A DNA stretch of 64,000 bases from Bacillota bacterium. GTDB lineage: Bacteria > Bacillota > Bacilli > Paenibacillales > NBRC-103111. The notes under the pieces were generated by a model. The model saw only the letters and a list, made by a program, of their open reading frames with translations, searched no databases and had not been told where the DNA came from. Shown piece by piece: positions 25,098-37,665 of this stretch. Position 1 is the first letter of the stretch. Every line of letters starts with the position of its first letter. The translations under genes and the position numbers were made by a program. The DNA lies in the NCBI GenBank assembly GCA_023386955.1, contig JAEWIS010000039.1:124001-188000 (forward strand), written 5' to 3'.

Positions 25098-25502
25098 TTA
25101 ATGCTCTTTTTTTGCCACCTTCATCCGGTTGAGTGCACGCTGCAGCGCCATCTCCGCCCGGCGGTGGTCAACATCATCCCGTCTGGCCTGCAGGCGCTTC
25201 TCAGCACGCTGCTGGGCTGCCAGCGCCCGCTCCAGGTCAATCTCGGAGGGGAACTCTGCCGTTTCAGCCAGAATGACCACTTTATTCTTGCGCACTTCCA
25301 TAAAACCGCCGCTGACCGCGATGATTTCAGTAGCGCCGTTTCTTTTGATTTGCAGCGGACCGATTTCAAGCGGGGTTACCAGGGGAATATGATGAGGCAG
25401 AATACCCAGCTCACCCTCCGCGCCGCGGACAATAATCATCTCCACGTCCTGCCCGTAAACCTTCCGCTCCGGAGTGACAATTTCCAATAAAAATGTACTC
25501 AC
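25098..25502 (-). CDS. atpC: ATP synthase epsilon subunit
   Basis: Central-stalk subunit that couples rotation and inhibits ATP hydrolysis. 134 residues: N-terminal beta barrel (MSTFLLEIVTPERKVYGQDV, ILPHHIPLVTPLEIG) and a C-terminal helical hairpin rich in Ala, Arg and Glu (ALAAQQRAEKRLQARR). Last gene of the operon, separated from atpD by about 106 bases that hold two hairpins. Confidence 0.95.
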   Translation of the reverse strand: MSTFLLEIVTPERKVYGQDVEMIIVRGAEGELGILPHHIPLVTPLEIGPLQIKRNGATEIIAVSGGFMEVRKNKVVILAETAEFPSEIDLERALAAQQRAEKRLQARRDDVDHRRAEMALQRALNRMKVAKKEH

Positions 25503-25525
25503 GGACCATTCCTCCTGTCCTGTAA

Positions 25526-25600
25526 TAACTTTGGTCCAGGCCGAAGGCCGGATAAAGTTATGGAAGCGTCGAATTTGACGAAGGCAAATTGACGGGCTCT
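25526..25600 (-). repeat. two hairpins in the atpD-atpC gap
   Basis: First stem: ATAACTTT-gGTCCaGGCC pairs with GGCCgGAT-aAAGTTAT around a GAA loop (25522-25561). Second stem: GTCGAATTTG pairs with CAAATTGAC (about 25567-25592). Neither is followed by a T run, so they do not look like terminators. They may stabilise or process the mRNA between beta and epsilon. Confidence 0.45.
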
Positions 25601-25608
25601 ACCCCAAA

Positions 25609-27030
<1,422 letters not shown>

Positions 27031-27052
27031 CTATGCGGCTTGCGCCCCCCGC

Positions 27053-27913
27053 TTACGATTGGGCGTTGGCGCCTCCGACAATCTCCGAGATTTCCTGCGT
27101 TATGGCCGCCTGGCGGGCACGGTTGTACTGCAGGGTATACGATGAAATCAGCTTCGTGGCATTCTTCGTGGCACTGCCCATGGCGGTCATCTGCGCGCCG
27201 AACTCACTGGCCTTGCTCTCCAGCACAGCGCTGTAGATCAGTGTTTCCGCATACTTGGGAAGCAGCACCTGAAGCACAGCCTCCGGTGAAGGTTCGTATT
27301 CATAATCCGCAGATTCAGCGCTTTGGGAGATATGTTCCAGCGGAAGCAGACGCTTGACCGTCGGAATTTGCGTCAAAGCATTCTTGAATACGTTGTAGAC
27401 CAGATAGAACTCATCAAAGGTTTGGTTGGCATAAAAATCCACTGCCTTGCCCGCCAGCTGGCGGATATCGGAAAAGTCAGGTGTGTTGGGGAGTCCGGTG
27501 ACTTCGTCCAGAATGGGAATATTCCGTCTGCGGAAGAAATCCCGTCCTTTGCGTCCCACCACCATCAGCGCATATTCATCCGGAGACTTATGCTTCTCCT
27601 TCAAAACCTGCATCAGCGTCCGGAGCAGGTTGGAGTTGAACCCCCCCGCCAGCCCGCGGTCCGAGGTGATGATCAGATAGCCGGTCCGCTTCACAGGACG
27701 GGTTTCCAGCATGGGATGATCCACATCTCTGGCCACCGCCGTGACATGGGACAGCACCTCCCGGATCTTCTCGGCATAGGGCCGGGAAGCCTCCGCAGAT
27801 TGCTGCGCCTTCTTCAGACGCGATGCCGCCACCATTTCCATGGCCTTGGTAATCTGCCGGGTACTCTTAACACTGACAATCTGCCGCTTAATCTCGCGAA
27901 TACTCTTAGCCAT
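27053..27913 (-). CDS. atpG: ATP synthase gamma subunit
   Basis: Rotor shaft of F1, 286 residues. The terminal coiled-coil helices are seen as SIREIKRQIVSVKSTRQITK at the start and SAVLESKASEFGAQMTAMGS...YNRARQAAITQEISEIVGGA at the end. Between are the Rossmann-like region SDRGLAGGFN. 37 bases to atpD, 14 bases after atpA. Confidence 0.97.
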   Translation of the reverse strand: MAKSIREIKRQIVSVKSTRQITKAMEMVAASRLKKAQQSAEASRPYAEKIREVLSHVTAVARDVDHPMLETRPVKRTGYLIITSDRGLAGGFNSNLLRTLMQVLKEKHKSPDEYALMVVGRKGRDFFRRRNIPILDEVTGLPNTPDFSDIRQLAGKAVDFYANQTFDEFYLVYNVFKNALTQIPTVKRLLPLEHISQSAESADYEYEPSPEAVLQVLLPKYAETLIYSAVLESKASEFGAQMTAMGSATKNATKLISSYTLQYNRARQAAITQEISEIVGGANAQS

Positions 27914-27927
27914 TAAAAGTCACCGCC

Positions 27928-29448
<1,521 letters not shown>

Positions 29449-29458
29449 TCACCCCTAT

Positions 29459-30007
29459 CTACATTACTTGAGACGCCTGCAATGTCTTTTCCAGCCGCTT
29501 CAACTTGCCGGAGAGGCTTCCGTCATACAGCGTGTCGCCGATCCGTACCTTGATGCCGCCCAGCAGGCTTTGGTCCACAATATTGGTAACCTGAATGGTC
29601 TTTCCTGTCACAGCCCCAAAACGCGCCTGGATAGAGGCAGTCTCCTGCTCTGAAAGCGGCATGGGAGAATAGACAACCGCTTCGGTCCGTCCAAGGGCCT
29701 CCCCTGCAATTCGGACAAATTCATCGCAGACAGCAGGGATCAGAAGAGCCCGCTTGCGCTCCACCAAAAGACGGAGGAGATTCAGCACGGCCTCCGATAC
29801 CTTGCCCCCAAATATGCGGAGGAGCAAATCCGTCTTGACGTTAGCGTCGATATTGGGATGGCTCAGAACAAGCTCCAGCTCCGGATGCGCCAGCACCGTC
29901 ACCGCTTCTTTCAGTTCAGCGATGGCCTGCTCGGTGATCCCCGATTCCGCTGCCACCTCGTATAACGCCTTGGCATACCGCTTGGCTGCTGTCAGATCTT
30001 TGGTCAT
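29459..30007 (-). CDS. atpH: ATP synthase delta subunit
   Basis: Peripheral-stalk OSCP-type subunit linking F1 to subunit b. 182 residues, with helical N-terminus (RYAKALYEVAAE) and the C-terminal signature VDQSLLGGIKVRIGDTLYDG. Overlaps atpF by four bases (ATGA-type coupling). Confidence 0.95.
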   Translation of the reverse strand: MTKDLTAAKRYAKALYEVAAESGITEQAIAELKEAVTVLAHPELELVLSHPNIDANVKTDLLLRIFGGKVSEAVLNLLRLLVERKRALLIPAVCDEFVRIAGEALGRTEAVVYSPMPLSEQETASIQARFGAVTGKTIQVTNIVDQSLLGGIKVRIGDTLYDGSLSGKLKRLEKTLQASQVM

Positions 30008-30489
30008 CCTTTGTCCCCTACCTCTTTCAGGTATTGCTCAACCAAATCCTGCTGGCTCTTCTCATCGACTTGCTTCTCGATGATCTTGGAGGCGATCATG
30101 ACGGACATAGCGCCCACCTGCCCCTTCAATGCCGCAACGGCCTTGTTCTTCTCGGCCTGGATATCGTTCAGCGCTTCCTGCTTGATCCGTACGGACTCAT
30201 CCTTGGCCTGCTTCAGCAGCTCCTCAGATTGGTGCAGGCTGGATACCCGGGCTTGCTCCACAATCTGGAACGCCTCTTTGCGCACATCCTGCATGGCCTG
30301 CTTCTGCTCCTGAAGGAATTGCTCCGCCTGGGTCCGGTTGTCCTCGGCGGCCTTCAGCTGGCTTTGCACCAGTTCACGGCGTTTTTCCATGACGCTGAAC
30401 AGAGGCCCGAAGGCGTACTTATTCAAGAAGAAATACAGAAGCACGAAGCCAAATATAGTAAAAACGGTATTTTCCCAATGAAAACTCAT
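30004..30489 (-). CDS. atpF: ATP synthase subunit b
   Basis: Peripheral-stalk subunit, 161 residues. One N-terminal membrane helix (about 9-24, TIFGFVLLYFFLNKYAFGP) followed by a long charged coiled coil (QLKAAEDNRTQAEQFLQEQK). Overlaps atpH by four bases; 113 bases separate it from atpE, where I see no gene or clear hairpin. Confidence 0.95.
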   Translation of the reverse strand: MSFHWENTVFTIFGFVLLYFFLNKYAFGPLFSVMEKRRELVQSQLKAAEDNRTQAEQFLQEQKQAMQDVRKEAFQIVEQARVSSLHQSEELLKQAKDESVRIKQEALNDIQAEKNKAVAALKGQVGAMSVMIASKIIEKQVDEKSQQDLVEQYLKEVGDKG

Positions 30490-30602
30490 TTGTTGTCACT
30501 CCCTCCTGCAAGGATTGCCCGCTTCGACAGGCGTGTATGCAAAATGAAGGCGTGGATGGCTCCAGTGAGACCCTCCCCGCCTCAAGCTCCTTATTAGAGG
30601 GC

Positions 30603-30824
<222 letters not shown>

Positions 30825-30898
30825 TTAAATTCCTCCCAAATGTTTGTTTTTTGTGGATCCGGCCCTCAACGGCTGGTCCAATCTAAACCTGATAGTGC

Positions 30899-31672
30899 TT
30901 AATGCTCCTCATGAACCGCAGCCTGCGATATGTAAACCATGGTTAGCATTGTGAACAAAAACGCCTGGATGGCGCCTACGAAAATACTGAAGCCCTGCCA
31001 TACGGCCAGCATCGGCCAACTGGCCCACGTAGCCATCAAAATAACCCCGATGAGAATTTCGCCGGCGAAGATGTTGGCGAATAGCCGGATGGCCAGCGTC
31101 AACGGCCGGGCGATCTGCTCGATCAGGTTCAACGGCAGGAAAATCGGATACGGCTCCAGGTAATGCTTCAAGTAATGCTTGCGGTTCTTGGTGAAGCCCA
31201 GATAGTGAATCAGGAAAAAGACGATCAGAGCCAGCCCCAAGGTGACGGAAATATCCGCCGTCGGTGACTTCCAGAAGTTCAGGGCAATATGCTTGCCAGT
31301 CTCATGGGCGTGAGCCAGCATATCGGCATCCACAATCGGGAATCCGAACCAGGACAGCGGTCTTTCAATCTCAAAAACCACTGCAAAGGGAAGGCCCAGC
31401 AGATTGCAGATAAAGATGAACATGATCAGCGTCATTCCCAGTCCGACAAAGGGCTTTGCCCGCGAAAGCGGCATGGCGCTGGCCACAATATTGTGGACAA
31501 AATCCACCACCCACTCCAGGAAATTCTGCATGCGGGAGGGTTTCTCCACCGAGAGGTTCCGGACAGCAAGCCGGGCAATAATGATGGTGATGAGAATCGC
31601 CACAATCATCGGCAAAATAACGGAGATATCAATGTTCAATCCGCCGATACGGAGAATCGGTGACTCATGCAT
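30899..31672 (-). CDS. atpB: ATP synthase subunit a
   Basis: Stator membrane subunit forming the ion half-channels. About 257 residues. Seen: the essential arginine in PLTLAIRLFANIFAGE and the helix ending AFLFTMLTMVYISQAA. Start set at 31672 (MHESPILRIGG) with AGAGGTG 8 bases upstream; the frame is open further upstream into atpI but homologues begin here. Confidence 0.95.
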   Translation of the reverse strand: MHESPILRIGGLNIDISVILPMIVAILITIIIARLAVRNLSVEKPSRMQNFLEWVVDFVHNIVASAMPLSRAKPFVGLGMTLIMFIFICNLLGLPFAVVFEIERPLSWFGFPIVDADMLAHAHETGKHIALNFWKSPTADISVTLGLALIVFFLIHYLGFTKNRKHYLKHYLEPYPIFLPLNLIEQIARPLTLAIRLFANIFAGEILIGVILMATWASWPMLAVWQGFSIFVGAIQAFLFTMLTMVYISQAAVHEEH

Positions 31673-31679
31673 GATGTTT

Positions 31680-32072
31680 TCACCTCTTTTCACTTTGGAG
31701 TCTGTGCTGTCTTGCAGATCCCAGACCGAACAGAAATGCGCATGTCTGGACAAAGAAGAAACCAATAATGGTAGTGCTTATGTGAAAAGCGGGAAAGCGG
31801 AGGCAGATGATGACCGCAATGGAAAGCATGGCGACCCTGGAGATAAATCCCAAGCCGGCCCGTTTCCCTGTGTTCTCCAGGGCGATCCGGGTTATGGCAT
31901 GCACACGGGATTGGAGAATACGGCCGTTAATGAGGCTGATGCAAACTCCTAAAACCAGGCCGGCGGCATAGGTCTTCAACGGTGGGCTGAATGCCCACAC
32001 AAACAGACAAATCGACATAAAAAACATGGAAGCACGGAAAATGCGGCGCATCAGAATGTCTAATTCACTCAT
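31680..32072 (-). CDS. atpI: ATP synthase subunit I
   Basis: Small membrane protein, 130 residues, four hydrophobic helices, of the AtpI family that assists c-ring assembly in some species. Seen: GVCISLINGRILQSRV in the loop region. Overlaps the preceding small gene by eight bases and lies eight bases before atpB, consistent with the operon head. Family membership is by position and helix layout. Confidence 0.8.
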   Translation of the reverse strand: MSELDILMRRIFRASMFFMSICLFVWAFSPPLKTYAAGLVLGVCISLINGRILQSRVHAITRIALENTGKRAGLGFISRVAMLSIAVIICLRFPAFHISTTIIGFFFVQTCAFLFGLGSARQHRLQSEKR

Positions 32073-32295
32073 TCGTTTCCTCCAGAATTCGCATGATCAT
32101 CAGCACAATGCTTCCCAGGCCTGCGAACAGCCCGCCCAATACTCCAATAATTGACCATGGCGTCCAGCCGGTGTACCTGGCAAGATAGGTGCCGATGAAA
32201 TACCCGAGCACAATGCAAACCACAAGGTTCATGCCGATTGCACTGGCAATACCCGCATATTTCCAGGGATTACTACGGATAGGGGGTTTGCTCAT
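32065..32295 (-). CDS. atpZ: AtpZ/AtpI-type small membrane protein
   Basis: 76-residue, two-helix protein with VVCIVLGYFIGTYLARYTGW and GVLGGLFAGLGSIVLMIMR, matching the AtpZ (F0F1 putative ATPase subunit) family that forms a Mg/Ca-transport or assembly pair with AtpI. First gene of the operon. The symbol is given by position and helix pattern. Confidence 0.75.
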   Translation of the reverse strand: MSKPPIRSNPWKYAGIASAIGMNLVVCIVLGYFIGTYLARYTGWTPWSIIGVLGGLFAGLGSIVLMIMRILEETNE

Positions 32296-32403
32296 GGAAT
32301 CCCGTCCATTCCCGCTGCAATAGAAAACTCAACAGCTTCATAATGGCATTGCGTTCCAATGGATTTTGTTTGTCCAATTTGCCGCAGGCATCAATCGTTA
32401 CTT

Positions 32404-32433
32404 ATTGTAGCGTCGCCGGGCAAGGTTTGTCAA
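32404..32433 (-). promoter_or_regulatory. sigma-A promoter of the atp operon
   Basis: On the minus strand TTGACA (32428-32433, perfect consensus) and TACAAT (32404-32409) are 18 bases apart, about 110 bases upstream of atpZ. The rest of 32296-32578 shows no gene; it is also the 3' flank of mnaA, where no clear terminator is seen. Confidence 0.8.
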
Positions 32434-32578
32434 TCAGCACAAATTGAGGCAATTTGATGAACGAGAGCGAAAAAATGCTGATAACTAAAGGATTTTTGAT
32501 ATATAACCAGACAGTGCAACTGTATGGTGTGATTTTAATCATTGACAGCGCTATCTGGTATTTAATGTAAATTATATT

Positions 32579-33721
32579 TTATGGCTGGAAAGGCTCCGGT
32601 TTGGCTTCCACCAGACCGAAATAATGCTTGATCGCCTGCACAATCCGCTCGGAAACCTTGCCGTCCCCGTACGGGTTAGAGGCCTGGCTCATCCTGCGGT
32701 ACAGCTCCTCATCGGTCAAAAGCGCTCTGGCGCGGTTGTATACCGCCTCTTCATCCGTGCCCACCAGCTCCAGTACGCCTGCGCCGATCCCTTCCGGACG
32801 TTCCGTGGTATCCCGCAATACCAGTGCCGGAATGCCGAATGCGGGGGCTTCCTCCTGAATGCCGCCGGAATCGGTCAGAATCAGATGGGTATGGGGGTAA
32901 AAGTTGTACAGATCCATCACATCCATAGGCGCGGTCAGCTTGATCCGGGGATGGTTGCCGAGAATCTCCTGGGCCGGCTTCTGCACATCGGGATTCAGAT
33001 GGACGGGATACACAATCGCCACATCCTCGAACTCGTCGGCAATCCGCTTGACGGCGTTGAAGATCCTCCGGTGCGGCTCGCCGATGGCTTCCCGGCGGTG
33101 GGCAGTCATGAGAATCAGGCGTTTGCCTTGGGCCCAATCCAGCAGCGGATGGGAATAGTCCGGACGGACCAGATACTGCATGACGTCGGTGATGGTATTT
33201 CCGGTTATGTAAATCGAGTCTTCCGGTTTGTTCTCCTTGCGCAGATTATCTGCAGACCATCCGGTAGGCGCAAAGTGCATGTCGGCAATAACCCCGGTCA
33301 GCTGGCGGTTCATTTCCTCCGGGAAGGGGGACAGCTTGTTCCAGGTTCTGAGCCCGGCTTCCACATGGCCCACCTTGATCTGCTGCAGCAGGGCCGCGTA
33401 GGAGGCCAAGAAGGTGGTGGAGGTGTCGCCGTGCACCAGAATCAGATCCGGCTTGGCTTCCGCCAGAATCGGCTCCAGCTCTTGAATTACCCGGACCGAC
33501 AGCCCGGAGAGGGTCTGGCGCTCCTTCATGATATCCAGATCGTAATCCGGCTTGATCTCAAATTGGTTCAGCACCATGTCCAGCATCTGCCTGTGCTGGG
33601 CCGTTACACAGACCACAGAATCTATTTCGGCATTATGCTTCGCGAGCTCCAGTACCAAAGGAACCATCTTGATCGCCTCAGGGCGGGTTCCGAAGATGGT
33701 CATGACCTTGATCCGCTTCAT
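32579..33721 (-). CDS. mnaA: UDP-N-acetylglucosamine 2-epimerase (non-hydrolysing)
   Basis: Interconverts UDP-GlcNAc and UDP-ManNAc for teichoic acid linkage units and secondary wall polymers. 380 residues. Seen: TIFGTRPEAIKMVPL, HVEAGLRTWNK, and the nucleotide-binding LTDSGGIQEEAP with LRDTTERPEGIGAG. In the same place as B. subtilis mnaA (yvyH), between upp and the atp operon. SLH proteins such as the protease in this window bind ManNAc-containing polymer, so the product may support their display. Confidence 0.95.
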   Translation of the reverse strand: MKRIKVMTIFGTRPEAIKMVPLVLELAKHNAEIDSVVCVTAQHRQMLDMVLNQFEIKPDYDLDIMKERQTLSGLSVRVIQELEPILAEAKPDLILVHGDTSTTFLASYAALLQQIKVGHVEAGLRTWNKLSPFPEEMNRQLTGVIADMHFAPTGWSADNLRKENKPEDSIYITGNTITDVMQYLVRPDYSHPLLDWAQGKRLILMTAHRREAIGEPHRRIFNAVKRIADEFEDVAIVYPVHLNPDVQKPAQEILGNHPRIKLTAPMDVMDLYNFYPHTHLILTDSGGIQEEAPAFGIPALVLRDTTERPEGIGAGVLELVGTDEEAVYNRARALLTDEELYRRMSQASNPYGDGKVSERIVQAIKHYFGLVEAKPEPFQP

Positions 33722-33823
33722 GGGTTAATCCCCTTCTTTCTCTTCATAGAGCAGGACGGAGCTTCCTCTCCTGATGGGAGGAACTCCGCCTGGCAAAATT
33801 TCTATTCTTATACGTGGAGATGA

Positions 33824-34453
33824 CTACTTGGTTCCAAACAGGCGGTCGCCTGCGTCGCCCAGGCCGGGAACGATATAGCCATGCTCGTTCAGGTAGGTGT
33901 CGATGGCGGCCACATAGATGTCCACATCGGGATGCGCCTCTTGGACGGCACGGATGCCTTCCGGAGAAGCGATCAGATTCATCATTTTGATTTGGGTGCA
34001 GTTGCGCTTCTTCAGCACGTCGATGGCTGCGATGGCGGAGCCGCCGGTAGCCAGCATCGGGTCGATGACAATCAGCTCGCGCTCGGTCACATCGGTGGGA
34101 AGCTTCACATAATATTCAACCGGCTGCAGGGTTTCCGGATCGCGGTACAGGCCGATATGTCCTACCTTGGCGGCGGGAATCAGCTTCAGCACCCCATCCA
34201 CCATGCCCAAGCCTGCCCGCAGAATCGGGATCAAGCCCAGCATCCGGCCGGAGATGATTTGGCACTCGGCTTCGGAAACCGGCGTCTTCACAGTCGTCTT
34301 TTCCAGCGGAATATCTCTTGTAATTTCATAGGCCATCAGCGTAGCCACTTCATCCACAAGCTCCCGGAAATCCTTCGTGTTGGTCGTCTCATCCCGGATG
34401 AAGGTCAGCTTATGCTGAATCAGCGGATGATCACAAATAAAAACTTTACCCAT
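33824..34453 (-). CDS. upp: uracil phosphoribosyltransferase
   Basis: Pyrimidine salvage: uracil plus PRPP to UMP. 209 residues. Seen: [16 protein letters not shown] loop [11 protein letters not shown] and the uracil-binding [12 protein letters not shown] near the C-terminus. Start at 34453 ([16 protein letters not shown]) has GGGAGG upstream; the frame is open for 24 more codons without a better start. Confidence 0.96.
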   Translation of the reverse strand: MGKVFICDHPLIQHKLTFIRDETTNTKDFRELVDEVATLMAYEITRDIPLEKTTVKTPVSEAECQIISGRMLGLIPILRAGLGMVDGVLKLIPAAKVGHIGLYRDPETLQPVEYYVKLPTDVTERELIVIDPMLATGGSAIAAIDVLKKRNCTQIKMMNLIASPEGIRAVQEAHPDVDIYVAAIDTYLNEHGYIVPGLGDAGDRLFGTK

Positions 34454-34536
34454 TCTTTTGTTCCTCCCACAAGAGCCTGAAAACCCCGGTTTGCCTTTTT
34501 TGCAACTTCTAACAGTTTTCGGCATAAATCTTATCT

Positions 34537-34545
34537 ATTATACCA
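34537..34545 (-). promoter_or_regulatory. extended -10 promoter of upp
   Basis: On the minus strand TGGTATAAT, an extended -10 element, lies about 84 bases upstream of the upp start. The -35 region is poor. The leader contains GTTTTCAGG and related pairs but no recognised riboswitch. Confidence 0.5.
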
Positions 34546-34703
34546 CAGGTTTTCGCCAATACCATAGGGTGCAAAAGATGGCGCGCAAAGTCCTGCAAAC
34601 CCTCTCGCCACTCTTTATCCCGGGGGTCAAACTTGGTTCACTGGCTGGCTGTCCGGGAGGCTTCGGTTCGCCGGTTAGGGCTCCCAAGGGCCTTAGGTTC
34701 ACC

Positions 34704-34885
34704 TTACGGACTGAGCGGCCGTTATTTCGTGAATACCAGCCTCTTCGGCAGACTAACGGACACGAGAGGCGTTATCGGCTCCGAAAACCATGCAAACTTT
34801 CTATTTTCCACCAGATAGCGGATTGTCAGTCCGTAAGATTGAGAAACGCAAATTTTACGTACAATAGCGGATTCTGTGTCCATTG
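34704..34885. repeat. four-element palindromic repeat set in the glyA-upp gap
   Basis: Two direct elements, TTACGGAC...GCCGTTATTT (34704-34727) and TAACGGAC...GGCGTTATCG (34754-34777), and two inverted, AGATAGCGG...GTCCGTAA (34813-34836) and CAATAGCGG...GTCCATTG (34862-34885). Start distances 50, 59 and 49 match the set at 19564-19746 almost exactly, although individual bases differ. No gene is seen in 34546-34943. Confidence 0.8.
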
Positions 34886-34943
34886 GAGACAGGCACGGTT
34901 TAATGTGGGCCAACGTAAGGGGCGCTGCAATGAAGGCAGCGGC

Positions 34944-34978
34944 AAAAAAACCGGCCTCCCGTATTGGCGGAGGCCGGC
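34944..34978 (-). terminator. intrinsic terminator after glyA
   Basis: On the minus strand CCGGCCTCC-gccaatacg-GGAGGCCGG, a 9-bp GC stem, is followed by seven T. It lies 21 bases after the glyA stop, separating glyA from upp. Confidence 0.92.
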
Positions 34979-34998
34979 AGATTTAAGGAGTCAGACTT

Positions 34999-36246
34999 TT
35001 AGTAGGCAAGATCCTGGTACAGCGGGAAACGCTGGTTCAGCTCACGGACCATGGCACGGGCCTTATCGTGGGCGGCAGCGTCCTCCGGATTTTTCAGCGT
35101 CAGGCCGATAATCTTGGCAATCTCCTTCATCGCTCCCTCGTCCATGCCACGGGTGGTGACGGCGGGGGTTCCGAGGCGGATGCCACTGGTGACAAACGGG
35201 CTGGTGGGGTCAAACGGAATGGCATTCTTGTTACAGGTCACCCCAACCTCGTCCAGCAGATGCTGGGCAACCTTGCCCGTCAGGTTGGCGCTGCGCACAT
35301 CCACCAGCATCAAGTGGTTATCCGTACCGCCGGAGACGATATTGAAGCCCTCCTCCATCAGGGACTCCGCCAGCACCTGGGCATTTTTGATCACCTGCTG
35401 GGCGTAGGTCTTGAAATCCGGCTGAAGCGCTTCGCCGAAGGAAACGGCCTTGGCGGCGATAATATGCATCAGCGGGCCGCCTTGAGTGCCGGGGAATACA
35501 GCCTTGTCGATTTCCTTGGCCCAGGACTTGCGGGTCAGGATCATGCCGCCACGGGGACCGCGCAGGGTCTTGTGGGTGGTGGTGGTGACGAACTGGGCGT
35601 GAGGCACCGGGTTCGGGTGCAGACCGGCAGCCACCAGACCGGCGATGTGGGCCATGTCCACCATGAACAGGGCGCCTACATCGTCAGCAATTTGGGCAAA
35701 GGCTTCGAAATCGATGGTCCGCGGATACGCACTGGCGCCGGCTACAATCAAGCGGGGGCGGTGCTTAAAGGCCGCCTTGCGGACTTCATCATAATCGATA
35801 CGATGGGTGTTCTCATCTACACCGTAGGCCACGAAGTTGTAGAGGATGCCGGACGCATTGGCCGGGTTGCCGTGGGTCAAATGGCCGCCGTGGGCCAGGT
35901 TCATCCCCAGCACGGTGTCGCCCGGCTTGATGGCCGCGAGATAAACCGCCAAGTTGGCTTGTGCGCCGGAATGGGGCTGCACATTTACGTGCTCGGCGCC
36001 GAACAGCTCCTTGGCCCGGTCACGTGCGATATTCTCCACCACGTCTACATGCTCGCAGCCGCCGTAATAGCGGGCACCGGGATAGCCCTCCGCGTACTTG
36101 TTGGTCAGCACGCTGCCCATGGCCTCCAGCACAGGAGTGCTGACGAAATTTTCAGAAGCGATTAGTTCGATCTTATCCCGCTGGCGGTTCAACTCCAAAT
36201 TCATAGCTTCCAGCACTTTCGGGTCAGCCTTGCGCAAATTTTCCAT
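34999..36246 (-). CDS. glyA: serine hydroxymethyltransferase
   Basis: PLP enzyme converting serine and tetrahydrofolate to glycine and 5,10-methylene-THF. 415 residues. Seen: [29 protein letters not shown] and the PLP lysine Lys226 in [14 protein letters not shown]. The start at 36246 is chosen for AAGGAG and homology; the frame happens to stay open for 133 codons upstream over ywlG, which is not translated sequence of this protein. Confidence 0.97.
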   Translation of the reverse strand: MENLRKADPKVLEAMNLELNRQRDKIELIASENFVSTPVLEAMGSVLTNKYAEGYPGARYYGGCEHVDVVENIARDRAKELFGAEHVNVQPHSGAQANLAVYLAAIKPGDTVLGMNLAHGGHLTHGNPANASGILYNFVAYGVDENTHRIDYDEVRKAAFKHRPRLIVAGASAYPRTIDFEAFAQIADDVGALFMVDMAHIAGLVAAGLHPNPVPHAQFVTTTTHKTLRGPRGGMILTRKSWAKEIDKAVFPGTQGGPLMHIIAAKAVSFGEALQPDFKTYAQQVIKNAQVLAESLMEEGFNIVSGGTDNHLMLVDVRSANLTGKVAQHLLDEVGVTCNKNAIPFDPTSPFVTSGIRLGTPAVTTRGMDEGAMKEIAKIIGLTLKNPEDAAAHDKARAMVRELNQRFPLYQDLAY

Positions 36247-36284
36247 GGTTACACTCTCCTTATTGGTTATCCCGGACACACCGG

Positions 36285-36920
36285 TTAATCGCAATTTCCG
36301 TCTTCCTGCCGCGTTACCGCGCTGTACACCGCCCGTTCGCCGCCGATCAGCTTCGGCCGGGTGTAGGCCATCTGCAGGTGGGCATGCCCCAGCATCCGCA
36401 CGCTTGGACGCACCGGGACCGCAACCGGCCGCAGATGCATGCCGATGAGGGTGCCCCCGATGTCCAGTCCTGCGTGGGCCCGCACCGCCTCCACCACCAC
36501 CGGATCCTTGAAGGTCCGGTAGGCGTAAGCCGCCATGGAGCCTCCCGCCTTGGGCACCGGCACTACGGATACTGGCTCCAAGAGGGGGTAAAGCGCAAGC
36601 GCCTCCCGCTCCATCACCAGCGCCCGGTTCAGATGCTCGCAGCATTGGAACACCGGATAGAAGCCCGTCTGTTCCCTGGCGCGGCGCACCCCTTCGAAGA
36701 TCTCCCGGGCTACACGCTCCGTGCCCTGAGTGCCGATCCGGTAACCCAGCACCTCGCTGGTGCTGGTGCCGATGACCAACAATTGGCCCCGGCGTAGCCC
36801 GCCTGCCTGTGCCAGCTCCAGCAGCACCGTCTCCACGGTGCCGGCCATACCCGCATAGAAATCATCGGACTCTGTCCCGGGCCCGCCGCCGTTCTCCAAC
36901 GGCTTTAGCTCCTCCGTCAT
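36285..36920 (-). CDS. ywlG: UPF0340 family protein YwlG
   Basis: 211-residue soluble protein of the UPF0340/TIGR01440 family, function unknown. Seen: [35 protein letters not shown] and [20 protein letters not shown], the conserved cores. Start at 36920 (MTEELKPL) has GGAGG 9 bases upstream. Lies between glyA and rpiB as in B. subtilis, probably one operon from ywlE or mntP to glyA. Confidence 0.88.
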   Translation of the reverse strand: MTEELKPLENGGGPGTESDDFYAGMAGTVETVLLELAQAGGLRRGQLLVIGTSTSEVLGYRIGTQGTERVAREIFEGVRRAREQTGFYPVFQCCEHLNRALVMEREALALYPLLEPVSVVPVPKAGGSMAAYAYRTFKDPVVVEAVRAHAGLDIGGTLIGMHLRPVAVPVRPSVRMLGHAHLQMAYTRPKLIGGERAVYSAVTRQEDGNCD

Positions 36921-36947
36921 CCGGATGCACCTCCCCTTCAAGCAGGC

Positions 36948-37391
36948 TTATTTGCCTTCCAGCCGCATCGCCTTTTCAATCCGGCCGATGTGACGCTCCC
37001 CTTGGGAAAATTCGGTATCCAGCCAGACCTTAACAATCTCTTGGGCAACCCCCGGACCGATGACGCGTTCGCCCATGGCCAGCACATTGGTATCGTTATG
37101 CTCTCTGGTGGCCTTGGCCGAAAACAGATCATGCACAAGCGCACAGCGGATGCCCTTCACCTTGTTGGCGGCAATGCTCATGCCAATGCCGGTGCCGCAG
37201 ATGAGAATGCCCCGGTCCGCAGCGCCGGAAGCCACCTGCTCACATACCTTCTCGGCATAATCGGGGTAATCCACGGAGTCGCCGCAGGTGCAGCCGAAAT
37301 CCTCCACCTGGTGCCCCCATTGGCCCAGCAGCTCCTTCAATTCATCCTTCAGCCGGAATCCGGCGTGATCCGCTCCCATGGCGATTTTCAT
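36948..37391 (-). CDS. rpiB: ribose 5-phosphate isomerase B
   Basis: RpiB/LacAB-family sugar isomerase of the pentose phosphate pathway. 147 residues. Seen: GADHAGFRLKDELKE, DYPDYAEKVCEQV, the substrate loop CGTGIGMSIAANKVKGIRCA with its catalytic cysteine, and HDLFSAKATREHNDTNVL. B. subtilis ywlF equivalent by position. Confidence 0.93.
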   Translation of the reverse strand: MKIAMGADHAGFRLKDELKELLGQWGHQVEDFGCTCGDSVDYPDYAEKVCEQVASGAADRGILICGTGIGMSIAANKVKGIRCALVHDLFSAKATREHNDTNVLAMGERVIGPGVAQEIVKVWLDTEFSQGERHIGRIEKAMRLEGK

Positions 37392-37466
37392 CGAATCGTC
37401 CTTCCTTTCATGTCAAATATCCTTATTATACCTCACCCTCCCGAAAAAGAAATCCATGGCGCCGTA

Positions 37467-37513
37467 CAAAAAAAGAGCAGAGCAAAAAGCGCGTACACGC
37501 TTCATGCTTGCTC
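37467..37513 (-). terminator. possible terminator after ywlE
   Basis: On the minus strand AGAGCAAGC...GCTCTGCTCT forms an imperfect stem enclosing GAAGCGTGTACGC, followed by seven T. It lies about 153 bases beyond the ywlE stop. The rest of 37392-37665 shows no gene. Confidence 0.5.
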
Positions 37514-37665
37514 TTGCCCAGGCGACCGGCCGGTATCCGCAGTGCTCCATTGTGGTTGCTCCACTCGTCGCCAGTCACACTGCAGTTTAAAGTTATTCTT
37601 ATCATAACGGATGACACCGCTGCTGTAAAGGCACAACCGCCGTGGGAAATCCTTTGGACTACGGC

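Noticed and set aside
36246..36645. Extension of the glyA frame upstream by 133 codons
   Set aside because: This stretch is the antisense or shifted reading of ywlG and is not conserved in SHMT. A ribosome binding site and homology place the start at 36246.
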